Part shown: positions 21,301 through 30,907 of the stretch, piece after piece
Layout of the letters: each line of letters opens with the position of its first letter
Numbering within the stretch: the stretch's first letter is position 1
Origin: Microdochium bolleyi
Lineage: Eukaryota; Ascomycota; Sordariomycetes; Xylariales; Microdochiaceae
Length of the DNA stretch: 36,695 bases
Assembly: GCA_001566295.1 (NCBI GenBank)
Contig: KQ964300.1
Location: 1-36,695, forward strand
Reading direction: 5' to 3'
The notes under the pieces: generated by a model
Told to the model about the DNA's origin: nothing
The model's database searches: none
Seen by the model: only the letters and a program-made list of their open reading frames with translations
Position numbers and translations under genes: made by a program

Positions 21301-24300
21301 TTGCTGTCCGGATATATGCATGCTACGGCGCCCGCCGTCTCCACCATGACTCTCATCCGCTGGTTTGGCAATTTGGAGTCGAGGGGGAGATAGACAGCGC
21401 TGGCCTTGACAACCGACAAGGCACCGACGATCCAGCTGCGGCTCCTGTCACCAATGACGGCTATGACTCTCCGGCCAGTCGCCGGGATGAGGGTGTTGAG
21501 ATGGCGAGCCAGGTGATTCGTCATCTTCTCTAGCTCCCTATATGTCAGAGTTCCCTCTGCAGGTGATTCAATGGCCACGGCATCTGGCCAAAGATCCAGC
21601 CCAGCCTCGAATGCGTCCTTGAGGGTAGCTGGACCAGAGTAGGATTGGAAGAGGGTTGGCGACTGGCGCGTCACAGTCAAAGTCTCAGAAGCATCCATCA
21701 TGGCAGCTCGGACTTGCCCGACGCTGGAAAGTCTCGGGTCCATTAGTGCCAGGTACAAGTTGCGAAAGTGCCCGAGCATTCTTGTGACCAAGGCTTCCGA
21801 GTAGAGCGTGCGGTCGAATAGCGCCCGGAAGACGAGCTCTCCACCCGTGCCTATTTGGCCCTGTAGAGTCAACCCGAATTCGGGTATGTCTCGTCGCTCG
21901 AAAAGCCAGGGGCTCACGAACCCGCCTCGTTTGTGATTTGGATAGGAGCGGGAGAACTCGTCCAAGTCGTACTCGAGAAACACGGCAGTGCTGTAAATGC
22001 CTGCGTGGCTCCCAGGTGCCAATTTGTCCAGGACCTCGGCAGCCGACCACTGGTAGTCTGCCATAGCCAGGAGCCGGTCGTGGATGCCGGCAAGGTACGA
22101 ATACTTGCTCGATAGGGCTGTATCGCCGCATCTGGTGTTAACGGCAAAGGGGCAGGTGTTGATCAAAGGCCCAATGATACTCGCCACGCCGCCGCGCAGA
22201 GGGAAGTTGCGGCCTGACAGCACCGTCCCGAATACCACCTCTTCCTTGGCGGAATACTTGTTAAGGAGTAGGGCCCAGGCTGCGTAGAATGCCACGGCGG
22301 GGGTCACCTGGTAAACGCGGGCGTTGAAATCGGCCTCGGCTAGTGTCACGCCCAGGTGTAGGACGCAGGAGCCAAACTGATCAGATTCTTGACCACGGGC
22401 GCGCCCCGTGTCCTTACCCAACGCCCCAGAAGGGGCCAGTCTTAGGCTGGTTCCACCGAGCAGTCCGCTCAATGATGCAGACCAAAATCGTGCCGACTCT
22501 TCCCGGACGCCGTCGATATAAGGATGAAGGGCGTCGGCGTAGTTGCTGAAGTCGGAGGCAGCCAATGACGGGCGGCCGTCCCCATAGAGAGTTTCCCGGA
22601 CGTCTCTCACCAAGGAGCCGATGGACCAGCCGTCTATCTGGGCGTGATGAACAAGCCACAACAGCGAGGGATCCACATCGGCGTCACCCGTGACCAGAGT
22701 AAAAGCAATGAGTGGCTGGAACACCGCACCGTCGCTCGAGAGAGCATGCTCGCGCGCAGAGGTGATCAGGCTGTCAGATTCTTGCTGGACAGCGTCTTGG
22801 AAACACACGCCCGGCGCGACAAGGCGTCTCCAGACGACGCGGGGCTCGTGGTTCATGCTGAGCGTGCCGCTGACGATGTCAAAGGACGCGCGGAAAATCG
22901 TATGCTGGCGTATCACCGACTTCCACGCGCCCTCGAGGTCGATCTCGCCAATGTCGTCTTGGTGCGGGATCGACATCCTGATAACCATGTAGCCTCGGGG
23001 CGGGTCGCGCAACGTTGAGGCCACGATGCCAACCTGCGTGGCCGTCATTCTTGGTGTGTTAGACTGGCACACGGCTGCGGCTTCGGCGCCGTGGTCGGCC
23101 TCGACGAGGTTTTCCGAGGCCTTCTCCAGGCTTGGCACCGCAAACAACTGGGACATGGAGAGGGTGAAGCCGGCCTTTTGCAGGTAGAACATGAGGCGGA
23201 CAGCGAGCAGGGAGTTGCCACCCAAGACCTTGAAAGAAGACCCCATATCCACTGATGATGGCGCCATGTTGAGGGCGTCGGCTACGGCATTCCGTAGCAG
23301 ATTGCTGCGGCTGTTGCCACTGGTGCTGGGGGCGCTGGGGCTGGCGGAGCGTAGGTGGTCCTGCCCGGCCGGGCGGAGCAGCGCGGCGAGTGCTGTCGTA
23401 TCAATCTTGCCGTTGGCTGTCTGTGGCAGCGCTTCGACGGCGTGGAGGTCGTCCGGGACGATGAATTCATCGTAGCGGCTGGCCATGGCACTGCGGAGGC
23501 TGTCAGGGGCCGGACAGGCAGACGCAGGTGCGACAAAGGCCACCAGCTGCTGGCGGTGCATAAAGGCAGCAGCGAACTGGACGCCAGGCTGTGCCAGAAG
23601 GGCTGGCAGCACCTCTGCCTCGATGTTGATGAGGAAGCCGCGATTTTTGACGATGTGGTCCTTGCGGCCGAGGAAGACGATGTGGCCCTTGGAATCCAGT
23701 CTGCCCAGGTCGCCAGTGAGATAGACGCGTTCGCCGCCATGCCACTGGATGAACTTCTCGATGGTGCGAGCCTTGTCCTTGTAGTATCCCATGGCCACAT
23801 TGTTGCCAGAAATGCAGATCTCGCCCTCAGAACACAGCTTGAGCTCGTCGTCAAGAAGAAGCATACGGCTGCCGCGGATGGGGATACCAAGAGTAACGGG
23901 GGCGTCCGGGAGTAATTCGGCGATGCTAGTCGCGATGGTAGCCTCAGTAGGGCCGTAAGCGTTGTAAAGCTTGCGGCTTGGCAACCACCATTTGTTAATA
24001 AGCTCGGGACTGGGCGATTCGCCTCCGAGAAACACGGCACGTATGTTTGGGTAGCCAGATGCCGCTGGCAGCGTCCCAAGAAGTGTTGGCGTCACCGGCA
24101 GGATGGTGCATCTCTTGACGTCGACCATGAGGGTCGACGGCTCCGATATGACTACCTCGCCGCCGCTGCAGAGAGTGCTCATCAGCACCCCGTAGTAAGC
24201 TAGTGATCATGGGGTCAGCAACAAGCGCGCGGTGGTGCAGTCAGATTGTGTACAAACCGTCAAAGGCAACTGAGAAGAGAAGGAGGACTGCGTCTCCATG

Positions 24301-24909
24301 GCCAACTCCCATATTAAATGGCGCTTTGGCATCACCAGACTGAACATAGTTGAGAAGACTGCGGTGAGCTACAGCCACACCCTTAGGCCGCCCCGTTGTG
24401 CCGCTCGTAAAGATAATATAGGCACAATTGTCCGGATGCGGGACGTTGACAAAGTCGATCGCTTGGGATTTATTCTCGCCGTCGCCATCTCCATTTGGCC
24501 TGGCACCTGGCAGGTCATCTCCCACCCAGACGAACGTCTCGTCCGAGGCCGAGAGCCATCCTACCTCAATGCCTTTGGTGACGAGAAGGCACTTGTGGTC
24601 AACTGTTTCCAAGACCGTTTGGGTCCGTTGCCGGCTCCATGACCCGGCGTCCATGGGAACCCACGCAGCTCCGACCGCCATGACGCCTAGAACACATGCA
24701 ACAGCCAGCGGGCATCGCGTAGTGAGAATAGGCACAATGTCACCGGTGCCGACTCCCTGAGCGCGGAGGAGTCTGGCCACCGCAAAACACGAGGCGCCTA
24801 GATCGCCATACGATATGCGGAGGTCTCCATGCGTGAGTGCTGTTGCGTCGGTGCGCTCTGATATGTTTGCTTGAATCAGGCCGAGAACTGAGGGTGCCAC
24901 GGTCGCCAT
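18333..24909 (-). CDS. gliP: Two-module NRPS, A-T-C-A-T-C (GliP/SirP-like)
   Basis: Assembles the diketopiperazine from two amino acids. Exon 1 24909-24258 and exon 2 24199-18333 (intron 58 bp, phase 1) give 2172 residues. A1: FTSGTTGRPKG (about 168), AYGPTEAT (about 295), TGDLGRLD, A10 lysine in NGKID (about 478). T1: LGGNSLL (about 543). C1: HHAQIDG (about 735). A2: FTSGSTGVPKG (about 1240), AYGPCECT (about 1362), A10 lysine (about 1555). T2: LGGNSLRQ (about 1637). C2: HHIITDQ (about 1844). Hand-aligned specificity codes are DAGTFGAIAK for A1, near the aromatic (Phe) type, and DVASLGAIAK for A2, unassigned; both keep Asp235 (tentative). The intron splits the A1 substrate pocket between AFD and YYG. 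Unlike GliP (A-T-C-A-T-C-T), the frame stops straight after C2 with no third thiolation domain. Confidence 0.95.
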
Positions 24910-25371
24910 TCTGAGTGATCAATCGCCGATTGGCCAAGACCTTGCTGGTGGTGTTCGCGCTGCTTAATCCGGTGGGGGGGGGGATTGAAGAAGGACAAGA
25001 AGTCGGAAAGCTTGACACACCATACAATGTATCCGGGCCCTGGGGTGTTTATGTTTGGACGCATTCGCATTCACCGACCGGAGATTCACCTTTTCGGCGA
25101 TCGATTCTCAACTGCCCCAGCTGCCCATTTGGAACATCCGGATGGTCAATTTATGCAAGAAATAATCTAGCTTTTCAGGCGCAGAGTGAGCGCCTCGCGT
25201 GGCCAAGCGAACAAGATTGTGATGGTAATGCACGGTGATTCCCGGAGCTAAGCTTATCATTGAAATTTGCTAGACTACGCTTATTCAACGCCGGCTACCA
25301 AGTTGGCAAAAGAATTCATGCTCTCAGTAATCCCGCGAGAACGTGCGCCAACCACAACCACACCAAATCTG
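24910..25371 (-). promoter_or_regulatory. NRPS promoter region
   Basis: 462 bp between the NRPS start and the GliT-like stop. TCGGCGATCGA at 25094-25104 is one base away from TCGGN3CCGA and contains TCGGCGA. A second copy (TCGCCGA) lies at 24923-24929, only 14 bp before the ATG and so probably within the leader. A run of ten G starts near 24974. No coding frame of substance. Confidence 0.45.
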
Positions 25372-26397
25372 CTAGCCAAAAAGCGGCTTCTGGCCATGGA
25401 CCTCTGCCTGGATCTGGGACAGTACGCCCTGGGCGGCCAGACTGCCGGTCCAGATGGCGTTGGGCACCGTCTTGAGCATGGAGCAGTTGTCGCCGGCGGC
25501 AAAGACGCCGCGTATGTTGGTCTGGTTGAAGGGGGGCAGCATCTTGAGGTCGCCGCTGGGCGTCGTCTCGAGGGCGAGCTGCACAATGAAGTCACCGCGT
25601 GGGCGCGTGGGCGGCGCGTGGGCCAGGAAGCGCTCGCTCGCCGCGGCCGAGCCGTCAGCAAACTCGATGAGCAGCCCAGCCTCGCCCTTGTGTGCGACGC
25701 GCTGAATCTGTCGGGCATCGATCTTCATCCGCGTCGTCGTGCCCCAGGCGGCCTCAAGCTCCTGCGCGAGCGTCGCGGAGCCGTTGGTGTAGATTGTGAC
25801 GGGGCCGTTGACCAGCGCGGCAGCCTGGCGCGCCACGTGCAGCGCGTGCGGTACCGCAGGCCCTGCCAGCACGCCGGCTGACACGCCTTGCTGTTCGAAA
25901 CCCTTGCAGAACAGGCAGTGCAATCTACAATTACCTTGCGCGTCAGTTCTCTCGCTGGGACCGAACGGTCTGGAGCTCGCGGGCCCAGGGGTGACTTACA
26001 TGGACTTTCCCCAGCAGTCTGCGTATCCTTCGATTTCGGGAAGGCGGTCCTGGACGCCGCTGGCGAGGATAAGTTTCCTCCCGATATAAGTTTTGCCGTT
26101 GTCGCAAATAGCCTCAAAGAGGCCGTCCTTCTGGCGCGCCTCTGTGACAGTCACGCCCGACACAACCGAGACGTAGTCGCCATAGTACGAGGTTAGGTGC
26201 GAGCTGCCCGCGGCACGAAAGTCGGACGGCGCAACGTGATCAAAGCCGGGGATCAAGTGCATGTAGTCGGTGGCATCGTTACGGAAGCTGCCACTGTCAA
26301 ACACGACGCACGTGGACCTCTGCCGTGCCACGGAGAGGGCCGCCGTGAGGCCGGCCGGGCCAGCACCGAGTACAAGGACGTCAACCACGTTGGCCAT
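25372..26397 (-). CDS. gliT: FAD-dependent dithiol oxidase, thioredoxin-reductase fold (GliT-like)
   Basis: GliT closes the transannular disulfide of the dithiol using FAD and O2, and protects the producer. Exons 26397-26000 and 25924-25372 (intron 75 bp, phase 2) give 316 residues (GliT about 334). Landmarks: FAD-binding LGAGPAGLTAAL (residues 9-20), the redox pair CLFC (C136 and C139) in HCLFCKGFEQQG, and the second FAD motif GVFAAGDN near residue 275. The central nucleotide-binding segment GVLAGPAVPHALHVAR lacks a canonical NADPH GxGxxA signature, as expected for an oxidase rather than a true thioredoxin reductase. The ORF upstream of the ATG has no other methionine. Transcribed divergently from the GliJ-like gene. 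Confidence 0.92.
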
Positions 26398-26561
26398 GGT
26401 GGATAATGCTGCGCGTAGGACTATTGTTAGATTGCCGATCTTTGCAACGGTGGCCGCGGACAAGGGATTGGGAGGCGCAAAACAGACTCAGCAAAACAGC
26501 ACAGGCTAGATAATAGTGGATTTGTATAGACGCCGGGCGTGATGCGGCATTGGCTATAGTG

Positions 26562-26575
26562 TACCCTAGGGTACA
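26562..26575. promoter_or_regulatory. Shared palindrome TACCCTAGGGTACA (copy 2)
   Basis: Identical 14 bp to 16156-16169 upstream of the exporter. It lies about 165 bp upstream of the GliT-like start. Confidence 0.35.
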
Positions 26576-26615
26576 TTGTGTCCTTGACTGCCTGCCAACA
26601 CGGTTCTGCAGAGCC

Positions 26616-26680
26616 TCGGGCACATTGTTCGGACCCATTGTTCGGACACATTGCTCGGACACATTACTCGGACACATTCA
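26616..26680. repeat. Five tandem 13-bp TCGG-headed units
   Basis: Units start at 26616, 26629, 26642, 26655 and 26668. Consensus TCGGACACATTGY, with one or two differences per unit. TCGG is invariant in all five. They sit about 220-285 bp upstream of the GliT-like start. CGG half-sites are what Zn2Cys6 factors read, so an activator array is a natural reading (inference). Confidence 0.75.
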
Positions 26681-27289
26681 GCGAAGACTTTGCATGCCCT
26701 GTCTTGAGGTTTATTTCCAACCCCCCCCCCCCCCCCCCCACTTGAGTGAATTGCCGCGTCACATTTGCACGCAATGTCAACAACCACCTGCATCAACCCC
26801 TCGACCCCTACGGATTACTGCGTATATGCAAATGCAGCATGCAATCTTACCGCCTCATCAATGATTCACATGCCTGTCAGACACGGCCCGCCGCTCCCCC
26901 TGTGCTTATGGTCGGCGCTCCAATGTGAAAAAGCCCCAGCATTTTAAAGGCCACAATTACGCGCCCAGGGGTCGGCGTCCCATCCGGTGTCCTTTCTGAC
27001 TAGTGAGTAGCAACGCGGGTTGAGAACCCGGCTGGCCTGGCGTGGATGGAACAATCTCGTCATTTTTACTCTCCACACAGCTCGGCGGAGCTCATAGTGC
27101 CGCGCGAGTTCATGGAGCAAACCAACGTGAGCAATGCGAGGATCGTGCCTATCAAGTAATTTGCAGCAGCTCGTTCTAGACGGCTCTGGAGTCGGTTCTA
27201 TTTATAGAGTTGTAGGATACCTGGGCAGATGTCGGTTGTAGCTGCAACACCCGAATCTGCTTTTACTCCCACGCAACCCCACCGACAAC

Positions 27290-28854
27290 ATGACCGATAC
27301 CACTGAGAAGTACATGCAGGAAGCCTTGCAGCTGATGCGGGAAGTTCCCCTGATTGGTATGGATGGCCAAACGTAGTCCAGCCCAACGCCAAAAAAACGT
27401 GCTAACTGGTTTCCAAGACGGCCATAATGATTGGATTCACATGATCCGCGCGTATTACGATTTCCAGTTTGACGACCGTTTCGGGTCGGAAAAAGACCTG
27501 GCCGGCCATGTCGACGTCAAGAGACTAATTGCTGGACGGGCTGGCGCCGTCTTTTGGAGCGTCTACGTCGACTGGTAAGCCCCCTGACGTGGTAGCAGAA
27601 TGAGCAAAATCAGCCAGAATGATATAATTAGCATGACTGACGGTGAGGACCCACGCCTGTTCATTTGTTCAGCCCGGATGAAGATGGTTTCTCGGACGAG
27701 GTTCACTTCGAGAGGGTCCGGGACACGCTGCAGCAGATCGACTTGCTGTATCGGGTGGTTGACCGCTACTCGGACAAGCTTGAGATCGTGCGCAAGTCGG
27801 CCGACATCATGTCCGTCTTCCAGAGCGGCAAGTGCGCCAGCCTGATCGGCGTGGAAGGCCTGCATCAGATCGCAAATAGCAGCAGCATCCTTCGCATCTA
27901 CCACCGGCTTGGCGTGCGCTATGTCACTCTGGCCCACGACAAGAACAACGCCTTTGTCGACAGCGCTGTACGTATCGCTGCTCTTTTGCATCCCGTGACT
28001 CTCGGACCCATATTGTGCCACTTGAGCGGCCAACCTACTGACTACCCTTTTAGACATCGGCGGGCCCGGTGCACAATGGCATCTCCGAAAAGGGCGTCGA
28101 GATGATTCGAGAGATGAATCGCATTGGCATGTAAGTTTGCAGAGGCCAAGGCAGGGAGCCAAATAAGTCCTCCTGTCAGGTCTGACGCTCTTTGCCATGT
28201 CTAGGATGATAGATCTCTCGCACACTAGCGAAGCCGTGATGCATGCAGCCCTAGAGAGGTCACTAGCGCCTGTCATTTTCTCCCACTCATCGGCGTAAGT
28301 TCTGTCGTCGTATGTCGATGTCAAAAGCCAGCGATCGTGCTAACCAGAGGAATGCGCCCCTCGCCCGCAGCTACGGTCTGGTCCCGCATCCGCGCAACGT
28401 GCCCGACGCAGTCCTGGACAAACTCAAAGAGAAGCGGGGTCTCATTATGATCAGCTTTATCCCCTGGATCACCAACGTGGACCCGAAGCAGGCGAGCGTT
28501 GACGACGTTGTGGATCACATTGTCTATGTGGCCGAGCGGATCGGCTTCGACCATGTCGGCCTCGGATCCGACTATGACGGCATGCCTAGCGCCCCGCGGG
28601 GACTCGAGGATGTGTCCAAGTACCCGGCCGTCGTGGCCACGATGCTGCAGAGGAAGATTGCGCGTAGCGACGTTGCCAAGGTCATGGGCCTCAACCTGAT
28701 TCGCGTCATGGGCGAGGTGGAGACCGTCGCCAACGCCCAGTCTGCGGTGTTGCCGGTCCTCGAGGATGGTGTGAAGCAGCTGTGGAACGACGACATACGC
28801 GCCTTTGTGAAACGCGAATACCCCGACGCGGAGCATTGCCGGCCACGCGTCTAG
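27290..28854 (+). CDS. gliJ: Membrane-dipeptidase family (M19) enzyme (GliJ-like)
   Basis: GliJ removes the glycines from the cysteinylglycine intermediate after GliK has acted. Six exons: 27290-27356, 27418-27574, 27673-27967, 28054-28130, 28205-28294, 28371-28854 (introns 61, 98, 86, 74, 76 bp; phases close), giving 389 residues. Zinc-site landmarks of the renal dipeptidase family: DGHND (His and Asp, about residue 23), bridging Glu in GVEGLHQ, MIDLSH, VIFSHSSA (His), VPHPRNVPD and GLGSDYDGM (Asp). There is no signal peptide and no GPI-type tail, so a soluble intracellular enzyme is expected, unlike the animal ectoenzyme. AATAAA at 28862-28867 follows the stop by 8 bp, and another AATAAA lies near 28917. 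It faces the methyltransferase gene tail to tail. Confidence 0.92.
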
Positions 28855-29285
28855 GCTGGCGAATAAACGGTGTTACGAGGTTTTTTTTCAAACTTGCTCC
28901 CGATGGAATCTAGAACAATAAAACCCTACCTAAAGGCTTATAATGGCGCTACCCTTGGAATGTGACATGCCGTTACACGAATCAGCGCCTTGAATGGTTT
29001 AGTTCATAGGCCAAATGTAAAATGTAAATGATTGAATTATAGTCGATAGTCACAGTTTGCTTTTGTCACGACGAGGGTACTAGAAAATGTAAAATCCAAC
29101 TGAAGGGAAGCCTCATTCTGCAGAACATCGCAACTCTTTTTGTTGAAGTCAAGGTACAGTTCAATTTAGTTTTCAAGAGGTTGAATCTACAAAAGACTAA
29201 ACACCCGAGACGATCTTGTAATCCTCGTAAGCTGAGTGACGCACAGCTGGCCTCACAAATGGCCCCCTGGGAAGAAATAAGACAA
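28855..29285. other. Convergent 3' spacer between the GliJ-like and methyltransferase genes
   Basis: 431 bp, AT-richer than its surroundings, with AATAAA-like polyadenylation signals for the plus-strand gene. Nothing else was recognised. Confidence 0.5.
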
Positions 29286-30258
29286 TCACTCTGGTTTTCG
29301 ACCATAGGCCAGGTGGTACTGCCAGTAGTTGCCGACGTCCAGAAGCTCCTTGCGCAAGTCCGCCTCGAGCACTTCATACTCTTCCTTGGAGGGGAAGCGC
29401 TCTTTGCCTACATAGGTTTGAGCCTTGTGATTAGCAAACTGGCTGCGATTTGCAGAATATGCTGGTGAATGGTGGATCGAAGGGGCAGGGGACATGAGTA
29501 ACAGACACATTCCCCATAGCAGACTCACCGGCGGCAATTGCTTTGATTCCGCCAATCATGCCGTCGAGGACAACCATGGACCTCTGGCGCTCCTCGTCAG
29601 ACTCGGCCTCGGCGCCCAGGCGCAGGATCTGGGTCTCCTCGTAGACGTCGACGGCGCCGACGTCGCGCAACCAGGCGGCGATGCTACAGCCGGGGGCAGG
29701 GAGCTGCTGCAGGCTGGCCCAGGCCCGGACAGCGACGTCGCGAAAGCGGGTCATGGCAGGGTGGGCAGGCCCCTCGCGGATGGTCATCATGTTGCCCTCA
29801 TGCAGCTCGAGGTAGCCGCCTGGGGCGACGCAGGAAAACAAGTTTGAGACGGCATTGATGGCCTGTGCCTCGGAGGAGCACACGGCCAGGACGAAGCGCT
29901 GGTGGACGAGGTCGAAGGCGCCGCGCCACTCGGCAGGCCACGGCTCGAAGACGGACTGCGAGGCCAACGTCAGCTGCGACGGACGCACGTTTGCCGGGGG
30001 GAAGTGCTGTGGCGCAATGTCGGTGCCGACGACGTCAGCTGTTGCGTGCAGGCGGCCACTGGCGATCAGGTCCAGCGGCCACAGCGCCTGTGCCGTGCCC
30101 GAGTCAAGCACCCGCAGCCCGGGCCGGGCAAGGTCTACCGGCGACTGTACTAGTTTGCCGCCCATGACCGACTTGACCAGCTCGTGCTGCTGGCGCAGTC
30201 TCTCTGACTCGCCAGCGCTCCGGTTAGTGAGCTGCTGGCCGTTGACTGCTGACTCCAT
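29286..30258 (-). CDS. gliN: SAM-dependent methyltransferase (GliN/LaeA-like)
   Basis: Candidate N-methyltransferase of the diketopiperazine, as GliN is for gliotoxin. Exons 30258-29529 and 29461-29286 (intron 67 bp, phase 1) give 301 residues. Rossmann-type methyltransferase landmarks: motif I RVLDSGTAQALWPLDL (residues 49-64), acidic VVGTDIAP (Asp80, ribose side), FDLVHQRF (motif IV region) and VAPGGYLELHE (motif VI). The C-terminal FPSKEEYEVLEADLRKEL and a final GRKP stretch are common in LaeA-like fungal enzymes. Motif I lacks the usual GxGxG and reads SGTAQA, so binding may be atypical. The start is the only ATG in frame. Substrate atom (N, O or S) is not provable from sequence; a distant LaeA-type enzyme is the alternative. 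Confidence 0.85.
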
Positions 30259-30907
30259 TGCGTGTGAGGTGTGTAGTGAGAGAGAAAACCAGGGTCCTTT
30301 CCAGACTTGACGATAGACTGCAGTTGTAAGCGAACTGGGACAGGAAAAGTGGCCTGCGACGCGGGCCGGTCTTGCGTGTAAGTACACACTTGCACGTCTG
30401 ATGTGTCCGGTGCCCTCGGACTGAGACGCCCAGCAAGGCTATAACGACGGGGGCCAGAAAAACTGGTTCGCCGAACCCCATCGGCTACAACTACACTAGC
30501 GCACTCATGTCTTCGTTGCGCCATTCGGCAGGCAATCGGCTTATGCCCTCATGGAGTAGTGCTATCCGAGCTTGAACATGGCAGCAGCACAGGTTTACCA
30601 TCTCTCATCAAGCGCAGCGATTGCGTGACATCTTGGCTTCATAATATCATCGATCTTGTTGGCCACTGCCATGTAGTCTACTAGCCACAGGTGTACGGCC
30701 CGGCCCGGCCCCCCCTGTTTTTTTTGGCTTGCCGGAAAGCAATTGACAATGATGCAAGCAAATGATGCCATCGTGCTAGATTATCACGTTTTCCCAAGAC
30801 CTCAAACCCCCCCTTCGTCCGCGCCCACTATTTGTAGTCCGTTCCAGAAATTTATAAAAGCCACTGCCCAGGTGCCAACTTGACCGACACATGGCAAATC
30901 TTGGTTC
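30259..30907 (-). promoter_or_regulatory. Upstream region of the methyltransferase gene
   Basis: 649 bp between the methyltransferase start and the regulator's stop. The perfect inverted repeat GGTTCGCCGAACC at 30465-30477, about 210 bp before the ATG, contains TCGCCGA (TCGGCGA on the coding strand). No coding frame of substance. Confidence 0.4.

Larger units (their letters stand above)
26398..27289. promoter_or_regulatory. Divergent promoter of the GliT-like and GliJ-like genes
   Basis: 892 bp, the longest intergenic region inside the cluster. It holds the palindrome at 26562-26575, five tandem 13-bp units at 26616-26680, a run of 19 C at 26721-26739, GC-rich TCGGCG sites at about 26911 and 26971, an inverted repeat AGCTCGGCGGAGCT at 27079-27092, and a TATTTATAG TATA-like box at 27199-27207, about 85 bp before the GliJ-like ATG. 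No coding frame of substance. Confidence 0.5.

Noticed and set aside
26616..26680. CRISPR-like tandem array
   Set aside because: The units are contiguous 13-mers without spacers, in a eukaryotic promoter.
27563..28324. 253-codon minus-strand frame opposite the GliJ-like gene
   Set aside because: It is antisense to spliced exons that encode conserved dipeptidase motifs, and has no domain pattern of its own.
30850..30907. Extra 3' exon of the Zn2Cys6 regulator after a GTAAGA overlapping the stop
   Set aside because: The only nearby acceptor gives a 40-50 bp intron and a short, featureless continuation, so the stop at 30908 was kept.
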